Below, in pieces: positions 53,529 through 63,317 of a stretch of 64,000 nt of DNA. The DNA lies in NCBI GenBank assembly GCA_013820875.1, contig JACDHS010000002.1:1-64000 (forward strand), written 5' to 3'. Source of the stretch: Verrucomicrobiota bacterium. GTDB lineage: Bacteria > Verrucomicrobiota > Verrucomicrobiia > Limisphaerales > JACDHS01. The translations under genes and the position numbers were made by a program. The notes beneath the pieces are model-generated. The model was given only the letters and a program-made list of their open reading frames with translations, was not told where the DNA came from and searched no databases. How positions within the stretch are numbered: position 1 is the stretch's first letter; the number at the start of each line of letters is the position of its first letter.

Positions 53529-56500
53529 ATGTCAATCAGTTCACGTAAATCGGGCAAGACATCGCGCTCGGGCAGCACGACGAAATACGACGCGCATCAT
53601 AATGTGTTGTCGAAGACGTATGGCGCTCTCGCCGATTTGCGCCGGGAACTTTCCGACTCCAAAGCGGCTGTTGCCGAACGCACAGAAATTTTGAGGATGT
53701 TCGCCGATTGCCGCGACTCCCAGCGAGCCTGGCTTCTGCTTGAGGATTACTTCGAGAAGCTGTCGCTCTCCCGCAAAGATTTTTCCAACCAGGAATGGTG
53801 GCCGCGTCTCCTGGCCTCCGCCGGAAAGAAACGCCTCGAAGAAACGGCAATTTTATTTTTACGGGCGAATCGTCCACTTCCCACCGAGCTTCTCAGTCAT
53901 GCCAATCTCGATCGCTTTGCCGAAATCGAACAGGCAGAGCAGGAGCAAAAGCTCGTTCAACAACTGGAACATTGGCTTTTTCCACCCACTCCATTGCACC
54001 TGGACTCTCCGCGTGCGGCTTTGCGAGTGGTCTGCGAACCGAAACCGGTGGAACAAACCGCCGGTCTGCATGGGTTATCCGTCACCTTTCATCTATTCCG
54101 TCCACGCACCGGCGAAAAAGCCAAGACTCTGACGGAAATTGTCGAGCTGACCACCCGGGCATCGCATGAACAGGAATTATTCCTGCCGCGTGATTGGGAA
54201 TTCGTTCAATGGTTGTCCGATGCTCATCCCGATCCGGAAGGTCTCTGGGGTGACAGTTTTGTTTTGACCGGGGTTGAGTTGATGCAATGGCTCGTTCGTT
54301 GGGGAAATCGCGAGCGACTGGAACTCGCCACCGACCGCAAACTCCTGCAGTTCCACGGGCATCTCGCCGAACTGAAACCAACATTGCAGGAAGCTGATGC
54401 CGAACTGATATTCACGCACCTTGTTTCGCTTCCGAATGGGAAATCTCGACCGCTGTCTGCAGCGCAATTTTTCGCGGGCCATCCCAACCTGGCGTTGCTT
54501 GGGAACGAGTTTTACCTGTTGCGCAATGCGCCAGCGGCGGAATTGCTCGGCACCTGGGCAGAAAAACAAGCTCTCCCGGTAACGAAATTGAGCCATCGCA
54601 TGTTGACTCAACTGCGCCGGACGCAACCCGCGACTGGCGTTGATTGGGATCAACTCTGCATCGCGCATACTGCCACCCCTCAATTCGTTTTTGAGTTGGA
54701 GGATGAAACGGTGCGGCTCCGTCTCCTGGCAGTCAGCGAGAAGGATAAAAGCATCTGGCGTTGGGCGGGGCACGAATGGCAACTCGAAGAACCGCTGATT
54801 CGCACGGTCAACAAGCCGGAGATCCTGGATGATGCGCGACTGGACGAAGCGGTGTTATGGTTGCGGCGGCTGGACTGGTTCACCCCGGAACCGGGACTCT
54901 GGATCGGCGACGCCAATGAAAACTTTTTAAACGGTTTGGCTCTCGCCTGGTCGGATCGTCCGAAAGATGCCGAATTCCTCGGCAACCCGGCCTTTCAACG
55001 ACTCTTCCTCGCTCCGCGCCGTGTTCGCCCGACCATCATGGTCAAAGGCAGTGGCATTGATTGGTTCTCCGTTTCGACGGAATGGGAAATCGAGGGATGG
55101 AAACTCACGCCGGCTGATTTGCAGCGCCTCGCGACCGCCACGGGACGTTTCGTGAAACTCCCGGACTCCGGTTGGATGGAACTGGATACTGATGCTGTTC
55201 ATGCCGCTCATGAAGCTTTTGCGGATCTCGGGCTGGAAGCGTTGACAGCTGGCCCGCAAAGGGTCGGCATGGCACAAGCGGCGCACCTTGATGAAAAAGG
55301 TCTCAAACCGTTCGGCGATTCTGCGGCGGCCAGGGCGTTGCGGGAAAGTTTGTCGGACTTTCAAGGGATCGCCACGACCAAAATTCCCGGATCCGTGCAG
55401 GCGGACCTTCGCCCTTACCAGCAGACTGGCCTTGATTTTCTCTGCCATTTGTCACGTCACAAGATGGGTGGAATCCTGGCCGACGACATGGGCCTGGGCA
55501 AAACCTTGCAAACATTGACCTGGCTGGCGTGGATGCATGAAGAGTATGCGAAAGATCGCAAACCGGTACTGGTGATCTGCCCTGCTTCTGTGCTGCACAA
55601 CTGGCGGCGTGAAGCGGAACGATTCACCCCACACCTGAAGGTTCTTGTGTTGGAAAGCGGTTCAGCGCGTCACAATCTCCGGAAACAAATTCCGCAGCAC
55701 AATATCATCGTGACCAACTACGCATTGCTGCGTCGCGACCTGGAAGCGCTCCAGAAGTTCTCGTTCCGCGCCATCATTCTCGACGAAGCGCAGTTCATCA
55801 AGAACCCCGCCGCGCAGGTCACTCAATCGGTCAAACAATTGAAAGCCGACCAGAAGTTGGCCCTGACCGGCACACCACTGGAAAATCGATTACTCGATTT
55901 GTGGAGCATCGTTGATTTCGTTCAACCTGGTTACCTCGGCACGCAGGATAAATTCTCAGAAACCTACGAGCCAAAAGATGACGGAGAAAACACAGGGGAC
56001 ATCCAACGCATTGCGCGTCGCCGCCTCTCGGCGAAACTGCGCCCGCTGATGTTGCGCCGTTTGAAACGTCAGGTGGCGAAAGATCTGCCCGATCGTATTG
56101 AGCAACGCCGTGATTGCGATCTCGGTGAGGCGCAACGAAAACTTTACCTCGCGGAATTGCGTCGCAGCCGCGAACAGGTCGCCCAGATCGTTGCCGAAAA
56201 AGGGGTCAACAAGAGCAAAATTCAAGTGCTCGCGGCGCTCACCCGTTTGCGCCAGATCTGTTGTCATCCGAAACTCGTGGGTAATGATGCGGCCTCCGGG
56301 AAGACTGAGACCTTGATGGAACTGCTCGAGCCGTTACTGGCTGATAACCAGAAAGTTTTGGTGTTCAGTCAGTTCGTCCAGATGCTGAAATTATTGGAAA
56401 AGGAATGTCATCAACGCGATATCGGCACCCACATCCTCACCGGTGAAACCAAAGATCGCCAGGAAGTGGTGAACGCGTTCCAGGACGACCCGAATGGTTC

Positions 56501-56804
56501 CGTCTTCTTGCTCAGCCTTCGTGCGGCTGGGACTGGTCTGAATCTGACCACCGCCAGTTACGTGGTGCTTTACGATCCGTGGTGGAATCCAGCGGTGGAG
56601 GCGCAGGCGATCGATCGTTCGCATCGCATCGGCCAGACGCGCGCCGTGAATGCCTACCGGTTGATTGCTCCCGGAACCGTTGAAGAAAAGATTTGGGATC
56701 TGCAACAGCGCAAAGCCCAGACGATCACCGATGTTCTCGGCGAGGAAGGTTTTGCCCGAAGCCTCTCTGCGGGAGACCTTGAGTATCTTTTCTCCGAAGA
56801 CTGA
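53529..56804 (+). CDS. SNF2-family helicase (Swi2/Snf2-type DEAD-like ATPase)
   Basis: 1091 residues. The first ~600 form an unrecognised helical region. The SNF2 core follows: Walker A ILADDMGLGKTLQTLTWL, the DEAQ box ILDEAQFIKNP, motif III LALTGTPLENRLLDLWS, then helicase C with VFSQFVQMLKLLEKEC, motif V LSLRAAGTGLNLT and motif VI QAIDRSHRIGQTRAVNAYR. Bacterial members of this size belong to the RapA/HepA and SNF2-like groups, and translocate on duplex DNA or remodel polymerase. It has 48 bp to the next same-strand gene. Confidence 0.93.
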   Translation: MSISSRKSGKTSRSGSTTKYDAHHNVLSKTYGALADLRRELSDSKAAVAERTEILRMFADCRDSQRAWLLLEDYFEKLSLSRKDFSNQEWWPRLLASAGKKRLEETAILFLRANRPLPTELLSHANLDRFAEIEQAEQEQKLVQQLEHWLFPPTPLHLDSPRAALRVVCEPKPVEQTAGLHGLSVTFHLFRPRTGEKAKTLTEIVELTTRASHEQELFLPRDWEFVQWLSDAHPDPEGLWGDSFVLTGVELMQWLVRWGNRERLELATDRKLLQFHGHLAELKPTLQEADAELIFTHLVSLPNGKSRPLSAAQFFAGHPNLALLGNEFYLLRNAPAAELLGTWAEKQALPVTKLSHRMLTQLRRTQPATGVDWDQLCIAHTATPQFVFELEDETVRLRLLAVSEKDKSIWRWAGHEWQLEEPLIRTVNKPEILDDARLDEAVLWLRRLDWFTPEPGLWIGDANENFLNGLALAWSDRPKDAEFLGNPAFQRLFLAPRRVRPTIMVKGSGIDWFSVSTEWEIEGWKLTPADLQRLATATGRFVKLPDSGWMELDTDAVHAAHEAFADLGLEALTAGPQRVGMAQAAHLDEKGLKPFGDSAAARALRESLSDFQGIATTKIPGSVQADLRPYQQTGLDFLCHLSRHKMGGILADDMGLGKTLQTLTWLAWMHEEYAKDRKPVLVICPASVLHNWRREAERFTPHLKVLVLESGSARHNLRKQIPQHNIIVTNYALLRRDLEALQKFSFRAIILDEAQFIKNPAAQVTQSVKQLKADQKLALTGTPLENRLLDLWSIVDFVQPGYLGTQDKFSETYEPKDDGENTGDIQRIARRRLSAKLRPLMLRRLKRQVAKDLPDRIEQRRDCDLGEAQRKLYLAELRRSREQVAQIVAEKGVNKSKIQVLAALTRLRQICCHPKLVGNDAASGKTETLMELLEPLLADNQKVLVFSQFVQMLKLLEKECHQRDIGTHILTGETKDRQEVVNAFQDDPNGSVFLLSLRAAGTGLNLTTASYVVLYDPWWNPAVEAQAIDRSHRIGQTRAVNAYRLIAPGTVEEKIWDLQQRKAQTITDVLGEEGFARSLSAGDLEYLFSED

Positions 56805-56852
56805 CGTCCGGGCAGGTATTGTAATTTTCTGCATTCCGACTAAAACCGAGGG

Positions 56853-57470
56853 ATGAGATTTCTGGGGGCCGTTGTTCTACTTCTCTGGGGCGGGACTGGG
56901 TTCATTCAGGCGCAAGATTCAATCACTGCGCCGGACATAACTTACAAGACCTCTGACGCATTCAGACCGGGCACTTACGAAGTCACCGCTGGCGCGGCTG
57001 TTTATTTCTCCCCCTTTGTCGCTACACACAATCGTCCGACTTTCAATTATGCGGTTGCCGTCGTGGATGTCGGCTACATGCTGACAGAGATTCGGGAATG
57101 GGGAGTGGCACGTGGGAATTTGGAGGTATTGGGGGAAGTTTTTGCTGGCGGAGTATTTGTCGGTCACGGCAACTATCTGGCGGGATTAACCGCGTGGTTG
57201 CGTTATAACTTCGTGCAACCGGACTGGAAAGTTGTGCCGTATGCCCAGTTGGGGTGGGGTGTATCCGCGATGGATTTCGATCAAAAGTATTTCGGGCAGG
57301 TCTTCAGCTTCAACATGGGAACTGCTTTCGGGTTTCGCTATTTTCTCCGCCCTGACCTCGCGTTGAATGCTGAATATCGCTTTCAACACCTGTCCAACGC
57401 CAACACGGGACCGAATAATTTAGGCATCAACGCGCAAGGAGTCATGATGGGCGTTTCCTGGTTCTTTTGA
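56853..57470 (+). CDS. PagL-like lipid A 3-O-deacylase (acyloxyacyl hydrolase family)
   Basis: 205 residues. A signal peptide (LGAVVLLLWGGTGFIQAQ) precedes an eight-stranded outer-membrane barrel; the chain ends in aromatic VSWFF. The catalytic His-Ser pair is in FQHLSNANTGPN, the PagL/acyloxyacyl hydrolase signature. PagL removes the 3-O-linked acyl chain of lipid A in the outer membrane, which alters recognition of LPS. It is close behind the SNF2 gene, but an unrelated function is likely. Confidence 0.88.
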   Translation: MRFLGAVVLLLWGGTGFIQAQDSITAPDITYKTSDAFRPGTYEVTAGAAVYFSPFVATHNRPTFNYAVAVVDVGYMLTEIREWGVARGNLEVLGEVFAGGVFVGHGNYLAGLTAWLRYNFVQPDWKVVPYAQLGWGVSAMDFDQKYFGQVFSFNMGTAFGFRYFLRPDLALNAEYRFQHLSNANTGPNNLGINAQGVMMGVSWFF

Positions 57471-57639
57471 TATTACTTCCCCATCTCCCCCGAAAAATTA
57501 AATTCCATTACTGTTGACAAAAGCTTTTAACGGGAGCACCTGTTAACCATTCCCATGGAGCCGTAATCCCCCCGAGTCGAGCAGTCTGTCTGCTGCCGTC
57601 GTTTGGCGTCTCGGGAATGTAACAAAAAATCCAAATCAC

Positions 57640-58704
57640 ATGAACACACGTAAAAACATCATTCGTCCTCTATTCATCGCTGCAGCAACGCTGTTGCTGA
57701 GCCCGGAACTGATCGCTCAGACTACAAAAGCTCCGCAGCCGACAATCTGCACGAGAGCCTGCTGGGGAGCCGCCGCAAGCAGCTGCACCACTACAATCTC
57801 GGCCCTAAGCCGGGCCATCATTCACCACACCGAAAACTCGAATGATTTCAATGTCACCAGCCTCGATGGGTCAAAGTCCAGAATGCGCGCGACTCAAAGT
57901 TATCACCAGAACACCCTGGGATGGTGCGATATCGGCTACCACTTCACAGTCGATAAGTTCGGAAACATTTTCGAAGCTCGCGCCAACTCAATGAGCGGCT
58001 TGCCTCGCGGCGCCCACGACGGCTGCAATGCCAATAGCTTCGGCTTCTCCTGCCTTGGCAATTTCAATCCTGGAATCAACGTGCCACCCACTGCCATGCG
58101 CAGCGCCCTATATGACGTCATCGCGTGGCGTATGCCGAATGGCTGGTCTCCCTACGGAAGTGGAACCTACTGCGGCGTTACTGCAGGTTATACCGACGGC
58201 CATCGCGTCGTCTCCACCAAGACCTGCCCAGGCGATAATGTGTATCAATACATCACCACCAATTACAGCGGTGGCGAAGCGAGAAACGGCATTGCCGCCC
58301 GACGCACCACTGCCGTGATCGTGGACAACAACGCTTCAGGCTTTACGGCATCCTCAACCTGGGTAACTGCCACATCGGCGCCGGATAAATACGGTTCCGA
58401 TTACCGTTTCCGTTCCACCCAGGCTATCAGTGATGCCGCAACATGGACGGTCAATCTGGGCAGCACAAAGACCTACAGCGTCCATGCGTGGTGGAGCGCT
58501 GGAACCAATCGTTCCGCCTCGGCTCCCTACATCGTTTATCACGCGTCTGGTTCGACTACTGTTGCCAAAAACCAGCAATCCAATGGTGGTTCATGGCAAT
58601 CACTCGGTAGCTGGAGCATGAACGCCGGCAGTAACCAGGTGAAACTCTCCTGTTGGACTACCACTGGATACGTGGTCATCGCCGATGCCATCAAGTGGCA
58701 GTAA
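57640..58704 (+). CDS. Secreted PGRP-type amidase with golvesin-like domain (distant copy 4)
   Basis: 354 residues; a signal peptide ends near SPELIAQ. The domain order is the same as in the 12-15 kb cluster: amidase core (RAIIHHTENS, DIGYHFTVDK, GAHDGCNANSFGFSCLG, TDGHRVVSTKTCPG) and golvesin-like tail (VDNNASGFTA, SAPDKYGSDYRF, ADAIKWQ). It is clearly more diverged than copies 1-3 are from each other. Lys takes the place of Thr two residues before the Cys ligand, as in phage T7 lysozyme, so an active enzyme is still expected. It has its own terminator. Confidence 0.86.
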   Translation: MNTRKNIIRPLFIAAATLLLSPELIAQTTKAPQPTICTRACWGAAASSCTTTISALSRAIIHHTENSNDFNVTSLDGSKSRMRATQSYHQNTLGWCDIGYHFTVDKFGNIFEARANSMSGLPRGAHDGCNANSFGFSCLGNFNPGINVPPTAMRSALYDVIAWRMPNGWSPYGSGTYCGVTAGYTDGHRVVSTKTCPGDNVYQYITTNYSGGEARNGIAARRTTAVIVDNNASGFTASSTWVTATSAPDKYGSDYRFRSTQAISDAATWTVNLGSTKTYSVHAWWSAGTNRSASAPYIVYHASGSTTVAKNQQSNGGSWQSLGSWSMNAGSNQVKLSCWTTTGYVVIADAIKWQ

Positions 58705-58729
58705 ATTTTCTTCAATAAGAAAAAATCAC

Positions 58730-58760
58730 ACCCTGAGCAGAATTCTGCTCAGGGTTTTTT
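58730..58760 (+). terminator. Rho-independent terminator after amidase gene 4
   Basis: A 13 bp perfect stem ('accctgagcagaa' with its reverse complement, 58730-58755) without a loop, centred on GAATTC, followed by six T. It separates the amidase from the NRPS-like gene. Confidence 0.9.
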
Positions 58761-58924
58761 CGTCTTGAGGACAACTTCCGAGGAATCTCTTCCATATTTC
58801 AAATGGCAGGAGCCTGACATCCGTGGCGAACACTGCCTGCACCCCGAATCATCGCAAATCGTAAGCCAACAACAGCACGCCGCCTGATGGGGGGAAACCC
58901 TGCTGTCATTTATGATTTGAGATT

Positions 58925-61900
58925 ATGTCAGACGGTGAGTTGCTAATTCCCGTGCCCTGCGCACCAGTAAAACCATTCTCCGAACCACCCATACCTGCCC
59001 TGAGTGATGGTGGCCCACTCCAAATTCCAGAATCCGCGCCGCGCACTTTAGTCCAGGCTATGCTGCTCACCGCATCATCCCGCCCGAACCGCGGTGTCAG
59101 GTTCATCCATGCAGATGGCAAGGAATCATTTCAAACCTATCCCATGTTACTCGCGCGGGCGCGGCGGATTCTCACCGGGATGCGGCAGGCCGGGATCAAA
59201 CCACGCCAAGGGGTCATCCTGCAGATAGAAGAAATGGACTTTCACTTTGCCTCCTTCTGGGCCTGCGTTCTCGGCGGCATGATCCCCGTCACTGTCGCGA
59301 TTCCTTCCAGCTACAAACAAAAAGACGGAGTGGTCGCAAAACTTTATCACACCTGGAAGCTACTGGGTGGCGCGCCGATTCTCACCAACGCGCACCTCGT
59401 TGATTCCATCGCCAGCCTTGAGCCGACCCTCGAAATGCATGGGTTAAAAATCCTTTCAGTGGAGGAACTGGCCGGGCACGAAGAAGCTTCCGAGCTTTAT
59501 GATGCCCAGCCAAACGACCCCTTCTTTTACCAACTCACATCCGGCAGCACGGGTGTCCCGAAATGCATCCAGGAAACGCATCGCGGCGTCATCGCTCATA
59601 TTCACGCCTCCCAGCAATTCTGCCGTTATTCAGAAAACGAAGTGACGCTGAACTGGCTCCCGTTCGATCATGTCGTGCCGATTCTCACCGTTCATTTGAA
59701 AGACGTTTATCTCGGATACGAACAGATCCATGTGAAGCCGGATGTCATTCTCTCCAATCCGGGCACATGGTTGGAACTGATCGAAAAACATCGCGTGACA
59801 CTTACCTGGGCGCCGAACTTTGGGTTCAAACGCGTGGCTGATTTCCTTGGAAAAAATCCTGATAAAACGTTCGACCTCAGCTCGGTAAAGTTCTTCATGA
59901 ATGCTGGCGAACAGGTCACCGGCCCAGTGGTGCAGGAGTTCTTGCGCGCGGTGCAAACCTTCGGCGTCAACGAAACCGCGATGCAACCTGCGTTTGGCAT
60001 GGCGGAAGCCTGCACCTGCATGACCTACACAAATGATTTCTCGATGGCCTGCAGTCCGCGCCGCTTCAGCAAACATTCCCTGGGCGCCACGTTGGAGGAA
60101 GTTCGCGATGGCAAAGAGCCTGCGGCTGAATTTGTCGATCTTGGCGCGCCTGTTCCCGGAGTGGCGATTCGAATTACAAACGCTAAAAATGAAGTAATGC
60201 CAGAGCGCGTCATCGGCCGGTTCCAAATCAAAGGCGCCGTCGTAACACCAGGTTACCTGCACAATCCCAGGGCGAACGAAGAAGCCTTTGTCGGCGATGG
60301 CTGGTTTAATACCGGCGATCTTGGCTTCATTTTGGATGGACACCTTTTTCTCACCGGTCGCGAGAAGGAAATGATTATCATTCGCGGCGCCAAATTCTAC
60401 TGCTACGAAATCGAAGATCTCGTGAATAGCATCCGGGAAGTGGAACCGACATTCGCGGCAGCCTGTTCCTCAGCCGATGCGAAAACTGGCACAGAGATGT
60501 TGTCCATATTCTTCGTGGCGAAACCCGGGAGCAACCCGCTCCAAATCAGCCGGGCCATTCGCGAAAGAGTGACCACCGCCTTTGGCATTTCGCCCGGAGT
60601 CGTTCTGCCGCTCGCCAGAAATCAATTCTTAAAAACCACGAGCGGAAAAATCCAGCGCACCCAGATGAAACAGAATCTGGAACAGGGGGGTTACACAGAG
60701 ATTCTGCAGAGCCTCCAGAATTCCCACCGATCCGACGGGCAGGCACCGGAGACGGACACCGAGAAGAAGGTGGCGGAAATCTGGAGCGAAGTTTTGGGGG
60801 ACATTCAGTTCGGTGCAAACACCAGCATCTTCGAAGTCGGAGGCGATTCCTTGAAAGCATCACAAATCATTTCACGCGTCCGCGAGCAGTTCAGCGTGTC
60901 ACTTCCATTGCCCACCATTTTCGAAGAAGCCAGGACGATTTCTGGCATGGCGCGATGGATCGAGAAATTGCAGCGCAGCACCGTGCTTGATGACGCCCCG
61001 CAACTGAAATCAATCTCGCGTGGGAAAGAGTTGCCCGCCTCCTTCGGGCAGGAACAACTCTGGATCCTGGATCAAATGGAGCCAGGCACCTCGCTCTACA
61101 ACATCTGTCGGACAGTTGAGTTATTCGGAAAGCTGGACCTGGACGTTCTGGAGCAAAGCCTGAATGACATTGTGGCGCGCCACGACATTTTCCGGACAAA
61201 CCTTCGATTCGATCGCGACCTTCAGCAGGTGGTCGCTCCTCATGCAAAAGTGGATTTACCCATTCTGGATCTGACCGGTTCCCCCCAGGAATACCGCCGC
61301 ACACTTGCACTTGGCACTGCCGAAATCGAAGCCCGCATTCCTTTCCAATTGGCGACCGGACGACTCTTTCGAGCCAAATTGCTTCGCCTGAATCCGAAGG
61401 AACACCTTCTTGTCCTAACGTTTCACCAAACGGTTATTGATGGCTGGTCCGTGGACATCGTCCTGCGTGAATTGCAGGAAATATATTCCGCTCACGCTTC
61501 CGGAAAACCTTCTCAACTGCCAGCGTTGAAACTTCAGTATGCTGATTTCGCCGCATGGCAACGCGAGGCGCTGTCACCGAAAACGGTTGAAGAACAGGTC
61601 GCGTTTTGGAAGAAGCAGTTATCCGGTTCCATGCCCTCCTTGAAATTGGCCGGCAGCCAACCGAAGAAGTTTGCGACCAGCAAAGCTCGCGTCGAAACGC
61701 TTCTCCTTAGCCCGGAACTCACGGCGCAACTCCGGGAATTTAATCGTCGGGAGAACTCCACGTTGTTCATGACATTGCTGGCCGCGTATAACTTATTGCT
61801 CGCTCAATGCAGCAAGCAGAATGAATTTTTTGTAGGCGCACCCAAGAATAACCGAAGCACCCCAGACCTGGAAAAGATGGCGGGCTTCTTCGTCAACACA

Positions 61901-62317
61901 CTCGTCCTGCGCAACAAACTGGCGCCGGAAACATCTTTTGCGGAGTTGGTCTCGCAAATCCGCGCGAATTCCATGAAAGCATTCTCGAATGCCGATGTGC
62001 CGTTCCAAAAAGTGGTGCAGGCTATGCGAACCACCGGAAATCCATCATTCTTCCAGGTGTGGTTTGGCGCAATTGATTGCCTGCAACCATTCCAGATGGG
62101 CGAAGTAAAAGCCGTGCCGCACTTTGTCTCTCCAGGAACGGCGCAATTCGATCTTGCTGTGTTTATTTCAGAACAAAAGGATACGGTAACCTGCCTGTTC
62201 GAGTATCGAACCGATCTCTTCAGCAGTGATGCCATCGGAGCCTTGATGACTCAATTCGAGAAACTGGTTCGGCAATCCGTTTCGCACCAGGACAAATCTC
62301 TCCTGAAATCCTCGTGA
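58925..62317 (+). CDS. NRPS-like protein: AMP-ligase, carrier protein, condensation domain
   Basis: 1130 residues. Residues ~30-585 are an acyl/aminoacyl-AMP ligase, closest in style to fatty-acyl-AMP ligases (FYQLTSGSTGVPKCIQETH, LTGREKEMIIIRGAKFY, and the catalytic Lys in TSGKIQRTQM). A carrier domain follows (~610-690, EVGGDSLKASQII, with the Ser for phosphopantetheine). Residues ~700-1125 are a condensation domain: PASFGQEQLWILDQM, RHDIFRT, YADFAAWQRE and GFFVNTLVLRN. The HHxxxDG motif reads HQTVIDG, so the second, catalytic His is Gln. No thioesterase, further module or partner gene follows. Confidence 0.9.
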   Translation: MSDGELLIPVPCAPVKPFSEPPIPALSDGGPLQIPESAPRTLVQAMLLTASSRPNRGVRFIHADGKESFQTYPMLLARARRILTGMRQAGIKPRQGVILQIEEMDFHFASFWACVLGGMIPVTVAIPSSYKQKDGVVAKLYHTWKLLGGAPILTNAHLVDSIASLEPTLEMHGLKILSVEELAGHEEASELYDAQPNDPFFYQLTSGSTGVPKCIQETHRGVIAHIHASQQFCRYSENEVTLNWLPFDHVVPILTVHLKDVYLGYEQIHVKPDVILSNPGTWLELIEKHRVTLTWAPNFGFKRVADFLGKNPDKTFDLSSVKFFMNAGEQVTGPVVQEFLRAVQTFGVNETAMQPAFGMAEACTCMTYTNDFSMACSPRRFSKHSLGATLEEVRDGKEPAAEFVDLGAPVPGVAIRITNAKNEVMPERVIGRFQIKGAVVTPGYLHNPRANEEAFVGDGWFNTGDLGFILDGHLFLTGREKEMIIIRGAKFYCYEIEDLVNSIREVEPTFAAACSSADAKTGTEMLSIFFVAKPGSNPLQISRAIRERVTTAFGISPGVVLPLARNQFLKTTSGKIQRTQMKQNLEQGGYTEILQSLQNSHRSDGQAPETDTEKKVAEIWSEVLGDIQFGANTSIFEVGGDSLKASQIISRVREQFSVSLPLPTIFEEARTISGMARWIEKLQRSTVLDDAPQLKSISRGKELPASFGQEQLWILDQMEPGTSLYNICRTVELFGKLDLDVLEQSLNDIVARHDIFRTNLRFDRDLQQVVAPHAKVDLPILDLTGSPQEYRRTLALGTAEIEARIPFQLATGRLFRAKLLRLNPKEHLLVLTFHQTVIDGWSVDIVLRELQEIYSAHASGKPSQLPALKLQYADFAAWQREALSPKTVEEQVAFWKKQLSGSMPSLKLAGSQPKKFATSKARVETLLLSPELTAQLREFNRRENSTLFMTLLAAYNLLLAQCSKQNEFFVGAPKNNRSTPDLEKMAGFFVNTLVLRNKLAPETSFAELVSQIRANSMKAFSNADVPFQKVVQAMRTTGNPSFFQVWFGAIDCLQPFQMGEVKAVPHFVSPGTAQFDLAVFISEQKDTVTCLFEYRTDLFSSDAIGALMTQFEKLVRQSVSHQDKSLLKSS

Positions 62318-62432
62318 CAATTGACAACGCCACTCGCAGCCCACGCCCAACCGGCTGAATCCGGGACTCGAAAAAGGAAGAAACCGAGGGACGCGTGGAC
62401 AGCTTCAACCGCTTTTGGGTCAGGAAAGGGGG

Positions 62433-62458
62433 CTAACCACGAATGGACACTGATAAAC
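62433..62458 (+). repeat. Copy of the dispersed 'accacgaatg' word family
   Basis: 'ctaaccacgaatggacactg' lies 115 bases after the NRPS-like gene; it belongs to the same family as 6324, 39941 and 51195. The rest of 62318-62977 holds no convincing gene. Confidence 0.7.
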
Positions 62459-62977
62459 TCAAATCCGGCAGTTCAATACCGCTAATCTACGCTAATGACC
62501 GCTAATCAGAGGGGGGATTGCGAAGAAGCCGATTGAAAAGCCAACCACCTGTTGGGTGAAGTCCTTGTTTCGCATAACCACTTCTCCATTAGCGACTAGG
62601 AAATATCCGTTTTGCGGACAGGCTCTTCCTAAAAACCGCATTTGGAATGGCCGCAAAAGAACGCAAAGAACACAAAAGAATGCGTTTATGACTGAATAGG
62701 ATGCGTGTTGAAACACGAGTTTCACACCAGTGCGGATGCACGGAACGCCGCATTTATGCGGCAGCAGACTCCCGAACCCCAAAACGGTGCCCAGAACAAC
62801 TGCCGCGTTCGGAACAGATTCACGTTCCTGCCGGATGAATCCGGCGTTCCGGTGCATTTTCAACTGAATCGTTCCGGCTTAACGTGGAAAAAGGGTGAAA
62901 TCCGAGTCAAAAGGTCGTAAGTCATTTCGCTGGAGGGAGTTCCAGCATGGAGTGGGTTAAAAAAAGGCGCGATGGAG

Positions 62978-63182
62978 GTCCTCCAAACTATTCTGGAGCA
63001 CTAAAATCGGCAATTTCAGTCCTCCAAACTATTCTGGAGCGTTAAAATCGGCAATTTTAGTCCTCCAAACTATTTTGGAGGACTAAAATCGGCAATTTCA
63101 GTCCTCCAAACTATTTTGGAGCGCTGAAATCGGCAATTTTAGTCCTCCAAACTATTTTGGAGACCCAAAATTGCTGTCGGAG
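62978..63182. repeat. Tandem array D, exact 41 bp period, five units, two hairpins per unit
   Basis: Units begin at 62978, 63019, 63060, 63101 and 63142. Each unit has a hairpin 'ctccaaa'-'tttggag' around 'ctat' (or the 'ctattc' variant) and another 'actaaaat'-'attttagt' around 'cggca'. Unit-to-unit changes are few and affect mainly the base next to 'gag'. The array is AT-rich and non-coding. Confidence 0.95.
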
Positions 63183-63317
63183 CCGTCTAATCTGCTAACA
63201 ACTGTTTCAACAGCTACGCTGTTGGCTTGACTTCCCATCGTAATAATTAAGGTTCAGTTAATGATTCCTGGGCCAGTCGCACACTTAAGCCAATCGGGGA
63301 ATCCAGCCCGAAAACCC

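Noticed and set aside
57514..57547. TTGACA followed by TGTTAA as promoter of amidase gene 4
   Set aside because: Spacer is about 21 bp and the -10 match is poor; a 'ttaac..gttaa' inverted word nearby could be an operator, but nothing supports it.
62978..63182. Tandem interspaced guide RNA-type array
   Set aside because: Palindromic units suggested it, but there are no variable guide segments and no associated Nop-domain protein in the window.
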